From the NCBI GenBank assembly GCA_030737875.1, contig CM060926.1, positions 163,257,579 to 163,321,578 of the forward strand: a DNA stretch of 64,000 nucleotides, given 5' to 3'. Below, piece after piece: positions 1 to 10,280 of this stretch; the first letter of the stretch is position 1; each line of letters opens with the position of its first letter. The translations under genes were made by a program, and so were the position numbers. The stretch is from Allium sativum. Its lineage: Eukaryota > Streptophyta > Magnoliopsida > Asparagales > Amaryllidaceae. The notes beneath the pieces are model-generated. The model made no database searches, was not told the DNA's origin, and saw only the letters and a list, made by a program, of their open reading frames with translations.

Positions 1-1480
1 GTTTGTGATGAATTGAAATGTTCATGCTCTGTTAGATTAGATAAAAAAAAATACCACTTTGGTTGGAAACGATGATTAGATTAAAATTAACATTCTTTGT
101 TAGAAAAAGGTTATGATAATGAAAATAACCTTTTTGTTAGAAGTATGTTATGATAATAAAAGAAAATAAAAATTTTGTTGCTCTAGTATAAAATGTTTGT
201 TTGGGATAAAATAAAAATTTTCTATGAAACTATTGAGTAAAATAAAATGTCATTTTGTACATAATGTCATGTTAGAATATTAAGGCCATTTTATTTATAA
301 AAATGTCATTTTGTTAGGATTATTACATTGAAATAAAAATGTCATTTAGTTAAGATTATTACATTGAAATGAATATTTCATTTTTGTTAGGAAACGTTTC
401 TTAGGATTAAAAATATCATCTTTGTCAGGAATATGAAGTTAGAATAAAATAACACTTTTGTGTTAAAACATGTTAGTGAAATAAAAATATAGATTTTGTC
501 AAGACATGATTCTTGAAATAAAAATATAGATTTTTATCATCTAATTAGAAGTAGACAAACATATCATTTTTTGTCACTTTAGAAGAATGAATTAAAAACA
601 TTCATTTTGACACTTTGAAAGAAAGAAGTAAATATGTTCATTTTTGGTCATTTAAGAAGAATGAATTAAAAACATTCATTTTGGCACTTTGAAAAGAATG
701 AAATAAATTCATTCATTTTTGTCACTTTAATAAGAATGAAACAAAAGTAGACATTTTTGTCACTTTAATGAAAATGAAATAGAAAGAGACATTTTTGTCA
801 TTTAATAATGATTATACAAAAATACACATTTTTGTTATTAAATAGGGATTTGGCAAAAATCACATTTTTGTCATTGAAAAAGAATGAGACTAAAAATATA
901 CATTTTTGGTCATTAAAAAGGATTAAATAAAAAAGTTCATTTTTGTCATGTAAAAAGAGTAGTTATAATAAAAGATCGTTTTCATTAGAAATGTTTATTT
1001 AAATTAAAAACATCACTTGGTGCAGAAATGTTTTATTTAGATTTAAAACATCACTTTTGATAAAATGTTTATTTAAAATAAAAATAACATTTTTGATAGA
1101 ATTGTTTTATTAGAATAAAGATAACCTTTTTATTATTTGTTGCATTAGAGAAAAATAACGTTTTTGTTATAAAATGTTGCATTAGAGTAAATTAACATTT
1201 CTATAATAAAATGTAGCATGAGATCAAAAATAACATTTTGTTAAGACATGTTCTATTAGATTAAAATGTCCCTTTTTTTAAGACATGGTATATTTGATTA
1301 AAAATGACATTTTGTTAAGAAATGTTATTTTAGAGTAAAAGTATCCTTTTGTTTGGAATCATGTCATTATATAAACATCACCTTATTAGGAATACCATGA
1401 TTAATAGAAATGTCATTTAGTCAAAAAAGGTCCTTACATTAGAAATGTTCTATTAGAATAAAAATGAAAATATTTCATAC
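1..1480. repeat. AT-rich degenerate short-period repeat block inside LTR-A
   Basis: Units of roughly 25-60 bases built from 'catttttgtca', 'aaaatgtcatttt' and 'gaatgaattaaaaa' recur with many substitutions and no fixed period. The equivalent blocks in element 1 (about 7140-8440 and 13440-14730) use a related 'aaatatgatttttat' theme. No open frame of note is present. It is low-complexity sequence expanded within the LTR. Confidence 0.6.
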
Positions 1481-2249
1481 TGAATTTTAATTGGTTAAAT
1501 TTATTAAACAATAATCTATTTAGATGAATTGTTGTGGTTTGAAAACCCCACATGGGTGTTGGGATAATATACACTAGTCCCAGTATTTAACTGTCTATCA
1601 ATCGATGGATTGACAGTCTGTGTTGGGCGTTATTTATTTATTTTAACGCTCACACAATTATAAATTTCACTTTGGTTGTGAATGGATTGTGTAATGATTA
1701 TTCATCATTATTATATATATACATGCGATGTATGAAATCCATACAACTGAAATTGTACGGTAATTGATTGAGTCGAATTCCGATTCAGAATATTAAAAAA
1801 AAGAATATGCAAAAATAAAGAATCTATTTAAAATAAAGGATATTTTAAAAAAATAAATATTTAAAAATAATATTCAAGGAAGAATAAAAATATAGACATG
1901 TGAAGCCGCGTTAAGTAGAAACGCCATTTTTAACTCGAACAGGTTTATCGATCGATTTATGTCATTTTAAAATAAATATAAAAAGGAAGTGATTTATAAA
2001 TCTAATATTTTGAAAATATGAATATCCAAATATGATAAATATAGGATATTCAATTTTGCTTTAAAATTGAAAATGAATATATGATAAATAAATATTTAAG
2101 ATAAATTTATAAATATGCTTTTAAAATAGAAATCGACGATAATATATATAATATATATTTAATGGCCTGAATATAACGCGCCGCGCAACGACCGTTCGCG
2201 AATTTCGACCATTAACTTTAAATTGGCGTAACGGGAGATCCGACCGTCG

Positions 2250-3600
2250 GATTATCCTAAAACCGGAACCGTTAGGTTCGTATTGAAAAGAGCTTTCCAA
2301 TGAATATAAGAGTTTTGAAATCTAACAGTTGGATTTGGAATTATGTCCAAATCAAATTTGAAAAAGGTCGCTATGGATGCAGTTCGGTGGCCGTTATTGG
2401 AAACCGACTGTACGAGCGATAATAAAATTATTAAAAATATTAATAAATTATGTAAAATCATACTAAATGATTTAGAAAGAATTGGGATGAAAAATTCCAT
2501 ATTTGAAAAGATAAAAATATATTTTTATCAAAATGTACTAGTTATTAAGTAGAGTGATAATCCAATTTTTTTTTTAAAATAAATAAATTGGATTTGTGTT
2601 ATCGTGAATGGTGTCTTAAATAACACTATTCTTAAAACCCCGTGTAAAAAAAATCTTTTAATTAAGATTATTAAAAGTTTTCAATGTATATTTAGTAATT
2701 GGAATAAGATGAAATGTGAGTTGGGTTTATTGTGAACTGTGTTTTAAACGACATTTGTTCTTTAACTCAATTAACAGTAAGAATATGATTTGGAATTGAT
2801 AAATCTTTTATTAAGATTTAAATGGAAAATTTCCAAAAGTAAAGTTTTCCAATTTAATATATTAAATTGGTATTGAATGGAATTCGAATTAATAATAATC
2901 GAGATAAGCTTCTGTAAAAGAAGGCGATACTACATATGGAATTTAAGAGGCTTTGCCGTTATTCCATTTATATTATTGGTCGGATACAGAAATTTATAAC
3001 GATTATATATTGATTTGATTTCTCTGAAGATTCCACATTTAATGGAAGTCGATTTTGGGTTTATCGTGAACGGTGTTTTAAAATGACATTAGTTCTTTAA
3101 ACCAGTTAAAGATAAGATTTATTTCTTAAATTTAAATAATCATTGAATAATGAATTTTGATATTTAAAACCAAACTGGGTTTTAATAAATCTTTAAAAGA
3201 AAGATTTAAGAATAAATTTAAAGGATTTGTCTTTGTTAGAATAATACGAATATTTTATTAGAAGGATAATTCTGAATTGGAATGAGGTGTTGGACATGTT
3301 TTATAGCACTTGATTTGTAATTATAAAAATACGCGAGTTATTCGGAAAGACCGGGTTTAACCCATTCCCAATAATTACTACGACAATGAAGAGTCGAAGA
3401 TGAAGACGGTGGTTGAAGACCGGCGAACTTCACATCGAATGGATGTTTGCTACTGATTCCCATGATTGGAGTAGCTACCTTGAAGGGGCTACAGTGGTAA
3501 CCGCCCGGACGTACTTGTTGATTGTCCGGACTCCGGTTTCGTTCAGACCTAGAACGGACTTGTAAATGGATGGTATGTCTGACATTGTATTCCTTCACAC
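2250..3600 (+). repeat. LTR-A segment with repeated hairpin motif and short conserved frame
   Basis: Contains a 69-codon open frame (2343-2552) whose position and reading frame match longer frames in both LTRs of element 1. It also contains three copies (near 2596, 2724 and 3057) of a ~50-bp motif of the form GGGTTTATYGTGA, then GTGTT, then AACAC-like sequence, then GTTCTTTAACC. Each copy can fold with GTGTT/AACAC as inner stem. No known protein family is recognised. I treat the block as non-coding LTR sequence unless codon-level constraint is shown. Confidence 0.5.
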
Positions 3601-4856
3601 TGTACTCATTTATTTCTGCTAATATATTTCTGTTTGGTAGCGGAGAATTTATTCTCTTGCTTAATACCCTTCTCTGAGACGTATGAGCTCAGAGGTTATA
3701 TATTGGCAGAAATCAATGATAAAGGATTGACAATGTGGAATGCTAAGATGCATGGATCAAGGCTTTTGTTGAAAAGCAGGGCTTTGTGGTTGATGATCAA
3801 AGCACGGCCTGTTTAGGCGTAGCTTTGTATATAGAATGACTTCGCGAGCCTCACACCCCGGTATGAGTCAAAAACGGGATATGGACTGCAGGGAGTGCAC
3901 ACGTTTCTTTCTAGCTAAAGTGGTGTCAGGGACCTACCAGCGCTGACATTTCACTTATGTGGATGATGGATTATGAGGTACCTTGGGATTTATAGGCCGT
4001 TAGTGGTCATATTATAGGTTCAAAGGAACCGGGAAGCTTGTGTTCAGGCATAACCAATCCACTGCCGATAGGCGGGGATCGACCCTGAAGATCCAAGGGT
4101 TGCCCATAGGTGTGATCCTGAGGCATTTGCTAGAGTGTCTCGAATCGGAGAGGAGCTTGCCTCTAGCCTCGACTCATGATGGAAATCCAATTTCCAATAC
4201 GACCCTGCGGTTTTGATTGTAGAACTAGTATGGCGACACAGTAGGATGGGATACTATGCCGTCTATGATTGATACTTTGTTTTGAAATATATATACCCAT
4301 ATATATACACACTAATATTAAATCCGTTTATCGTATCAAACATCTTTTGACCATTATAAGGTAAAACCCTATCCTCCGGTTTGCGTTGCATTGTGTGACG
4401 GGACTTGGGTCTTATAATTGTTTCATTTTTCTAAAAAGCATTGCGTTGTTTAACGATTTACTTTATTTTATGCACTGGCAATCCAATGGAGTAAACCCGT
4501 TCTGCGTTAGCGGCGTGGTCCTGTGATTAGCCTTATTATTAGATTAGTTAAGTTAGATTACTCGTACCAGTCCCATGACTGACCTGTAGTTTGTTTCACT
4601 GGCAAACTCGGGTGCCCATATTTTCCACATGGGCAGTCGAGTAGCTTTTGCAGACATATTTACAGGATCCTGGTTTACAGCTGAAGCGTATTCGGAAAGC
4701 CCTTTATCTGTGTATTCCTTTCAGTTGTATATTTGTATTATTTTCCACTGCTATTTAAATGTAATTAAAATCTCTAATATTTTTGTATTTCTATTGTGTA
4801 ATAAGTATTCATACTCTGTTATATTCTTGCACTCTGATGTGACTGTTGTAATCAGC

Positions 4857-4862
4857 AATAAA
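4857..4862 (+). terminator. AATAAA polyadenylation-type signal near the LTR-A end
   Basis: AATAAA lies about 80 bases before the LTR end at 4943. This fits an R/U5 poly(A) position. The element 1 right LTR has a mutated counterpart (AATGAA) at the same place. Confidence 0.4.
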
Positions 4863-4945
4863 ATTTTCTCTAGTTATGTTCTGATGTGTGTTGTTCTCAA
4901 AGTAATCCAGGCTTTCCTTTACTGGGAAGTTCGGGTCGTTTCAGT

Positions 4946-4987
4946 TGGTATCAGAGCGAGGTTTCGATCCTCGGACCTGTGGGTTAT
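4946..4987 (+). other. Primer-binding site extended into a 42-nt complement of initiator Met tRNA
   Basis: TGGTATCAGAGC (4946-4957) is complementary to the CCA end and acceptor stem of plant initiator tRNA-Met. Unusually, the complement continues through the T arm (about 4958-4974), the variable loop and the 3' side of the anticodon stem, ending at GGGTTAT (4981-4987). The only differences from the standard plant tRNA that I can recall are one C/G and one G/C change in the T stem. They face each other, so the pair is kept. Ordinary primer sites in this window (for example 43613 and 53803) match only about 12 nt. Confidence 0.75.
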
Positions 4988-5466
4988 CATCTTTTACAGA
5001 AACCTATCTTATGTTTATCCATATTCATATGTCACCTATGTTCATATGCCTGTTATGTTCATATGTTTATGCCGTTTTGACTCTCTTCCCTCTCCTTTTC
5101 CTTTTTCTTTTTATAAGGTTAGGCTACCTTCGAGCCTAACCATACATCATCAAATTATGCGAACGAATAACGTGGGAACGATAAGGAAAAGTTTGGGAAA
5201 TTGTATAATATGTGATTTGGCCTAAATTTTGATAATTGGTAATTGGGCAAAAATTGATGATGGCCATAGTTGGGCAAAATTATGTATGACATGAAATAGT
5301 GAAATTTGGCATAATTGGGTTTGGGTGTAAAATTGGCATAACCTATAAACTTGTGATTATAGGCATAAAGTGATTAGAAACTTGTCACCTAAATTTGGGT
5401 TGAATTTATAGGTAAACAGGAATATCTAATTTGTATGAACTTAGGTTAATAAATGCCTATGACACG

Positions 5467-5673
5467 AGGTTAGATAGGTTTGTGGTGTATGCCTGCCCGG
5501 AACCACCCGGCATGTCCAGCAACCACAAACAGTATCTAATGTGAGTGGTCAAAGGCATAAAATTAGATGCGTACTAAGGCAAAGACATGAGGTTAGATGG
5601 GTTTGCGGTGTAAGCCTGCCCGGAATCGCCCAGCATGTCCAGCAACCGCAAACGGTGTCTAATGTGAGAGGTC
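5467..5673 (+). repeat. Hairpin pair of the element 2 left LTR
   Basis: Two ~85-nt units (5467-5550 and 5587-5673). Unit 1 arms are TTAGAT/ATCTAA and GTTTGTGG/CCACAAAC. Unit 2 arms are TTAGAT/TCTAA and GTTTGCGGT/ACCGCAAAC. Both enclose a core close to GCCTGCCCGGAA, then CGCC, then GCATGTCCAGCAA. The T:A to C:G change between units is matched on both arms. Confidence 0.7.
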
Positions 5674-5841
5674 TTGCAGGATTACGGTTAAAATAAATTA
5701 AAGAACACTTAACCAAGATGATGACATGTAGTTGACATGAGAATATTGTGGGGTTAAGTGGGAATCCCTATTGGGGACCAAGCTTAGGAGAGAAGCTTGT
5801 GTCAAGTGTGGGGACCCTTCTCAACCAGTAACCCATTTAGT

Positions 5842-5846
5842 ATCGT
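5842..5846 (+). repeat. Target-site duplication, left copy, element 1 (ATCGT)
   Basis: ATCGT precedes the element 1 terminus TGTAACAACC, and ATCAT (18478-18482) follows its end TTCTTACA. The empty site in the right LTR of element 2 (around 26161) reads 'tagtatcgtagtgagctc', so one duplicated copy has since changed G to A. Confidence 0.85.
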
Positions 5847-6761
5847 TGTAACAACCCGGAAAATCTGAGCCAATTTAATTTTTTTATTTTGGCTATTTTT
5901 ATGAATTTTGATTATTTAAAATGAATATTTTAAATAATAACGATGAAAAATTTATTAAATCGAAATTGAAACAAATAAATTTATTTTAATTATATAACGA
6001 GCCTGAAAGGGCGCGGTAGTTCGAAAATTCGATTTTTAATTTCAAATGAATATACAGAATTCAATATAACTCAGAATTGAACGAAACAAGAAATATTTGA
6101 ATCTGTTTGAAGATATCTTTCAAACAAAGTTAAGAAACTGAGATTTCACTTTAGAAGTTGAAAGATATGTCCAGTTTAAAATTCAGAAAAGTCGCTATGG
6201 AATTTATATATATTTTAATATATATAAAGCCCTTAAGAATGGAAATTTTGCAAACGACAACGGTTTTCGACGAAACCACTTTTGTTGGATCCGGGATGTC
6301 AAATTATTGCTCGGTTTCAAAATTCATAATTTTCTGAATTAATATGTGAGCGTGGCGAAATAAAACGTGTTTTGCCAGTTTTAGTTGAATTTAATCGACT
6401 GGAAAATGGCCATTTTTCAAACGGTCTCAGAATTTGACGAAATTAGTTTTGTTATGACCATATCGTCAACACGATGCTAGAAATAATTTTTCTGTAATTT
6501 TTAGGATACATATGTGGCCCCAGTAAATTGAAATGTACGTTCGAATTGAATATATACTGATTTATATTTTAAATTTGACGGAAACTTAGCGTAACGGCCG
6601 AATTGGCCTACGAAACATATCCCATTGTGTTCTAAATGGGGGTAATTAGCTGGGGGCGACAGTCGGTGGGTTCAATTAGGGGTTCGAATTTAAAAGTGAC
6701 TTTTTGGGGAATTTAATAAATTAAATAATAAAAAGTTAACTCCCTTTTTCACTTTAACCCC

Positions 6762-7092
6762 CCCCCCCCCCCGCCCCCGTTATTCTCTTCGATCAGAACC
6801 CGATGCCCTTAAAAAAATAAAATAAAAAAATTGTCGATCTCGTTCTCCATCTCCAGGTCGCGCCTCCCTCCGTCGCCCCCTCCCCCCCCCCCCTCGATGG
6901 CGACGCCATCGGTGCAGGGACCGCCACATCCCTCCCCATTTGACGCTGCCACCTCCCCTCCGATTCAGGGCCGTCACCCACCTCGTCCAGGCCGCCGTGA
7001 GCCACCACCAGTCCGGTCGCCGCCCTTGCTCCACCTCCAACCCGCTCAGCAAGCTCCCAGGCCGCCTGCTCCTCCTCCGAATGGTGAAAGAT
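6762..7092 (+). other. GC-rich exon-like island in the element 1 left LTR, ending in a splice-donor-like GTGAGC
   Basis: A ~330-bp C- and CCG-rich segment sits in an otherwise very AT-rich LTR. Both strands stay open across it: plus 6831-7139 would encode a Pro-rich 102-residue peptide, minus 6780-7100 an Arg/Gly-rich one. That is expected of GC-rich sequence and is not proof of coding. Its 3' edge is 'gatGTGAGC' at 7093, a good plant 5' splice site, after which composition drops abruptly to AT-rich. It resembles a captured host first exon or 5' leader with its donor. No homologue can be named by eye. Confidence 0.5.
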
Positions 7093-7139
7093 GTGAGCAT
7101 CCCCTTTTCAATTTTAATTTAAATTCGGTTTTAAGTTAA

Positions 7140-8440
7140 ATACGTTGTTTAAATTCGGTTCTTAGTTTATATATATACTTAGTGTAATACGTATAATGGA
7201 AAATATGATTTTTATGCTTATGTATAATTAAAAATATGATTTTTATGCTTTTGTTTAATTGAAATAAAAATACGACTTTTATACATATGAAAGTGAAATA
7301 AAGATCTGATTTTTATTTGTTTTAAAGATATGATTTTTATTTGTTTTAAATATCTAATTTTTATTTGTTTAAAGACCATGTAAATAGGAAAGATATGATT
7401 TTTAACGATAAAAATTCGATTTTTATAATTATGAAGGTATGATTTTTATTTATACCATAGCATAACAAAATATAATTTTTACATATGAGAAGATATTCTT
7501 TTTATATAAGAAAAATATAATTTCATTGAATTGAAATATACGTTTTTTCTTGAATTGGAAAATGAGACTTCTTTGATTCGAAAAATGTATTTTCTTTGTT
7601 TTATCGTATTAAGGAAAATATTTATATAATAATAATAAAATGATTTTTTTATAAAGTAGTGGTTTAAAAATACGATCTTTAAAAATATAAAAGTGATATA
7701 AAAATAGGATTTTTATATATTCATAAAGCAAAGAAAAATTCGATTTTTATATATATGAAGTAGCGATATAGATTCGATTTTTCTTTATATGAAAGTGATT
7801 TAAAAATGTGATTTTTAACACAAACTGTGTGAAAACAGATTACGTTGGAAACACGGCAAAGGGTTTTCTACATAAGAAGAGTCGCGGCGATTGGTTTAGC
7901 TAGTAGGTGAGAACTCCTCACTGTAAATAAATAGAAATATTCTAGTATAGATTTTTATTTGAATTACATGGAGTTCAACGCTCGAATTCGCACAATCACA
8001 TTTATTGAAAGCGATGAATGGAGATTACCCACACAGGGATCTGTACTCCGCGAATAGCCACTTGTGGCGCCGTAATGGCATTGGGGTAGTTGAGTATTTA
8101 TTTATTTGGATGTTTTGCGTGATTTGATAAATAGAATAAAAATTGGTTTGTGTATGACGTGCGCCATTATGAGGCGCGGGATAAGGCTAGACCTTATCCC
8201 GTTTCTAGTATCGTGCCGTTATGCCGCCGAAATTTTCTAAAATATGTTGGAAAAATAAAAATATCATTTTATTGAATAAATGAACCGAATAGAATATTCA
8301 TGGGTTGAATAAAATATTTTATCGTTAAAAATATAATTTTTAACGTGTATGTGAATAAAATAAAGATTCATTTACAAATCAGACGATTTGTTTATGTACA
8401 CTGATTTGACTGATATTGATCGGGACGATAAATTTTACAC
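7140..8440. repeat. AT-rich degenerate repeats, element 1 left LTR
   Basis: The theme 'aaatatgatttttat' recurs every ~30-45 bases with substitutions. It is followed by a less repetitive stretch (~7840-8090) and more of the theme. The counterpart is at 13440-14730. No gene is seen. Confidence 0.6.
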
Positions 8441-8703
8441 ATCGCCCAACTGCACAAATAAAAATCTGTGATGGTTGATTGAAACCCCACACGGGTATTG
8501 GGATGATATTTGACGTACACTAATCCCGATTGTTTAGTTGTATGTCAATCGATAGGTTGACAGACAGCTGTGTAGTGCACTTTGGATGATGGTTGATTAT
8601 TTGTCATTGCTATTATATACATGTGTTGTATGGAATCCATATAATTAACGTTATATGGTAATTGATTGGGCCTCATTCCAATTTAGAAAATAAAGAATAT
8701 TTT

Positions 8704-8880
8704 AAAATATATATTCATGTGTTGAAATAAAATATATATTCATATGTTGAAATAAAATATAAATTCATGTGTTGGAATAAAATATATATTCATGTGTTGA
8801 AATAAAATATATATTCATGTGTTGAAATAAAATATGTATTCATGTGTTGAATAAAAGAATATATTCATGTGTTGAATAAA
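8704..8880. repeat. ~25-bp minisatellite, seven units
   Basis: 'attcatgtgttga' recurs at about 8713, 8738, 8763, 8788, 8813, 8838 and 8863, separated by 'aataaaatatat'. The right LTR copy (14995-15148) has one unit fewer, so the array changes length between sister LTRs. Confidence 0.85.
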
Positions 8881-9119
8881 AGCCGTGTTGATTAGATATG
8901 CGCCATTATGACGCGAACGAGATTTATATCGATTATATTCGTTTTTATAATGAATATAGAAAAGGAAGTGATTTCAAAATATAACGTTTTGAAAGTATTA
9001 TCATTTATAAATTAATGATATGGAATATTCAATTTTGATTTGAAATTGAATATGAAGTTGAAATTGATTTGAAAACGAATTTAAAATGATTTATAAAATA
9101 CATTTTGAATGGAAATCGA

Positions 9120-9120
<1 letters not shown>

Positions 9121-9159
<39 letters not shown>
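9121..9159. repeat. (TA)n microsatellite
   Basis: About 18 uninterrupted TA repeats. The sister LTR has a longer run at 15396-15444. Confidence 0.95.
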
Positions 9160-9161
<2 letters not shown>

Positions 9162-9310
9162 GGTTTGAATAGAACACGCTGCGCCGCGGCCGTTCGCGAA
9201 TTTCGACCATTGACTTCGAATGGATTTTACGGGAGATCCGACCGCCGGATTCTCCTAAAACCGGAACCGTTGGGTTCGTATCGAAAAGAGCTTTCTAAAG
9301 AATATAAGAA

Positions 9311-9604
9311 ATGGGAAATCTAATGGTTGGATTTCGAATTATGTCCAAATCAAATTTGGAAAAGGTCGTCGTAAGTGTAGTTCGACGACCATTGATGGAA
9401 ATCGACTGTACGGGCCTTGATAAAATTATTAAAAATATTAATAGTTTGTGTAAAATCATAATAAATGATTTGGGAAGATTTGGGATGGAAAACTCTGTAT
9501 TTGAAAAGATAAAAGTATATTTTTATCGAATTGAACTAGTTATTAACTTGAGTTATAATCCGATTATTTTTAAAGAAATAAATGGGATTGAAAATGGGTT
9601 TTAA
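9311..9604 (+). other. Conserved short open frame inside the LTR (97 codons), coding status unknown
   Basis: Matches frames at 15628-15891 and 2343-2552, with the shared internal start MSKSNL and a conserved KIIKNINxLCKII centre. LTR-A and element 1 differ at many bases across it, yet no indel disturbs the first ~200 bases. No domain is recognised. It lies inside the candidate intron. It could be a real small protein or chance in AT-rich DNA. Confidence 0.3.
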
Positions 9605-9834
9605 AATAACCAGAATTTCCAATATATGAATTGGACTGGATTTGAATCGAAATTATCTTCGGAATATTTCTATGTTGGATTTCGTGATGATACAAGTATT
9701 GTTATGGAAATTTGAAAGATATATTTTATATCGTTATTTCCAATACGATATTTGTGGGTTTCAGAATTCGATATTGAACATAAACCGATATATTTTCTAT
9801 TCAGAGCCTTATATTTAATATCGAATTAGGTTTT

Positions 9835-10280
9835 GGGTTCGTCGTGATCAGTGTCTTAAATAACACTGTTCTTGAACTCAGATTAGAAAAGAATAAATCT
9901 TTTAATTAAGATTTAGTGAAATTGTCCAATTAATTAGTATTTAATTGGAATTGAATTGAAATTGATTTTTGGGTTTATCGTGAGCGGTGTTTTGAATAAC
10001 ACTTGTTCTTTAACCCGATTAACAATGGGATGTGATTTTGGGTCTATCGTGAACCGTGTTTTAAATGACATCAGTTCTTTAACCCAGTTAAAGATTAAAA
10101 CTAAGTGGAGTTTTAATGAATCTGTAATTAGATTGAAATGATCGGGAATGGAGTATCACCTGTTTTGCTCCAAGCGATAGATGAATCTTTAAATAGATTT
10201 GAACGTGAAATGTTAATTAATTTTACCGATAACACCGTGGTGTTAGATATGGAGTATTACCAGTTTTGCTCCATGGGATG
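9835..10280 (+). repeat. Hairpin-forming motif arrays, element 1 left LTR
   Basis: Three ~50-bp units (near 9835, 9967 and 10034) share GGGTTYRTCGTGA, GTGTT, AACAC and GTTCTT; the inner arms pair, and in the second unit GGGTT/AACCC also pair outside. They are followed by two copies (near 10148 and 10248) of TGGAGTATYACC...GCTCCA, with TGGAG/CTCCA arms. The same order occurs in the right LTR (16125-16565). Confidence 0.55.

Larger units (their letters stand above)
1..4987 (+). mobile_element. LTR-A: 3' part of a giant gypsy-type LTR plus primer-binding site
   Basis: The stretch from about 1500 to 4943 is collinear with the two LTRs of element 1 (about 8470-11957 and 14760-18477). Shared landmarks include the paragraph around 'cgcgccgcgc...gttcgcgaatttcg', the 'cgagctcagag' segment and the 'atcctccgg' segment. 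It ends in TTTCA at 4943, followed after two bases by TGGTATCAGAGC, the primer site complementary to initiator Met tRNA, so this is the 3' end of a 5' LTR. The LTR start lies before the window. No gag or pol follows, because the sequence switches at 4988 to the LTR of element 2. It is more diverged from the element 1 LTRs than those are from each other, so it is an older copy or a sister subfamily. Confidence 0.85.
4988..5846 (+). repeat. Element 2 left LTR, first part
   Basis: Collinear with 25313-26165 in the right LTR: 'aaacctatctta', the two hairpin units, and the run up to 'acccatttagtatcgt'. It starts inside the LTR at a point equivalent to about 25313. It is interrupted at 5846 by the TG terminus of element 1 and continues at 18483 ('agtgagctcgaac'), as shown by the uninterrupted copy at 26161-26175. 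Confidence 0.9.

Noticed and set aside
4946..4987. A tRNA gene on the minus strand
   Set aside because: Only the 3' half of an initiator tRNA is represented. There is no D arm, acceptor 5' strand or Pol III boxes as a set, and it sits at a primer-site position.
4629..5225. 198-codon plus-strand frame across the LTR-A end
   Set aside because: It crosses an LTR end, a primer site and an element junction, and has no recognisable domain. A chance frame.
5467..5673. Self-cleaving ribozyme (twister or hammerhead) in the paired LTR hairpins
   Set aside because: A TAAG...GCC stretch beside the stem faintly recalls twister, but I cannot place the required pseudoknots, and there is no hammerhead CTGATGA/GAAA core. 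A covariance-model search would settle it.
6780..7139. Pro-rich (plus) and Arg/Gly-rich (minus) proteins from the GC-rich island
   Set aside because: Long frames on both strands follow from GC-rich sequence, and the sister LTR has a frame change. Kept only as an exon-like island.
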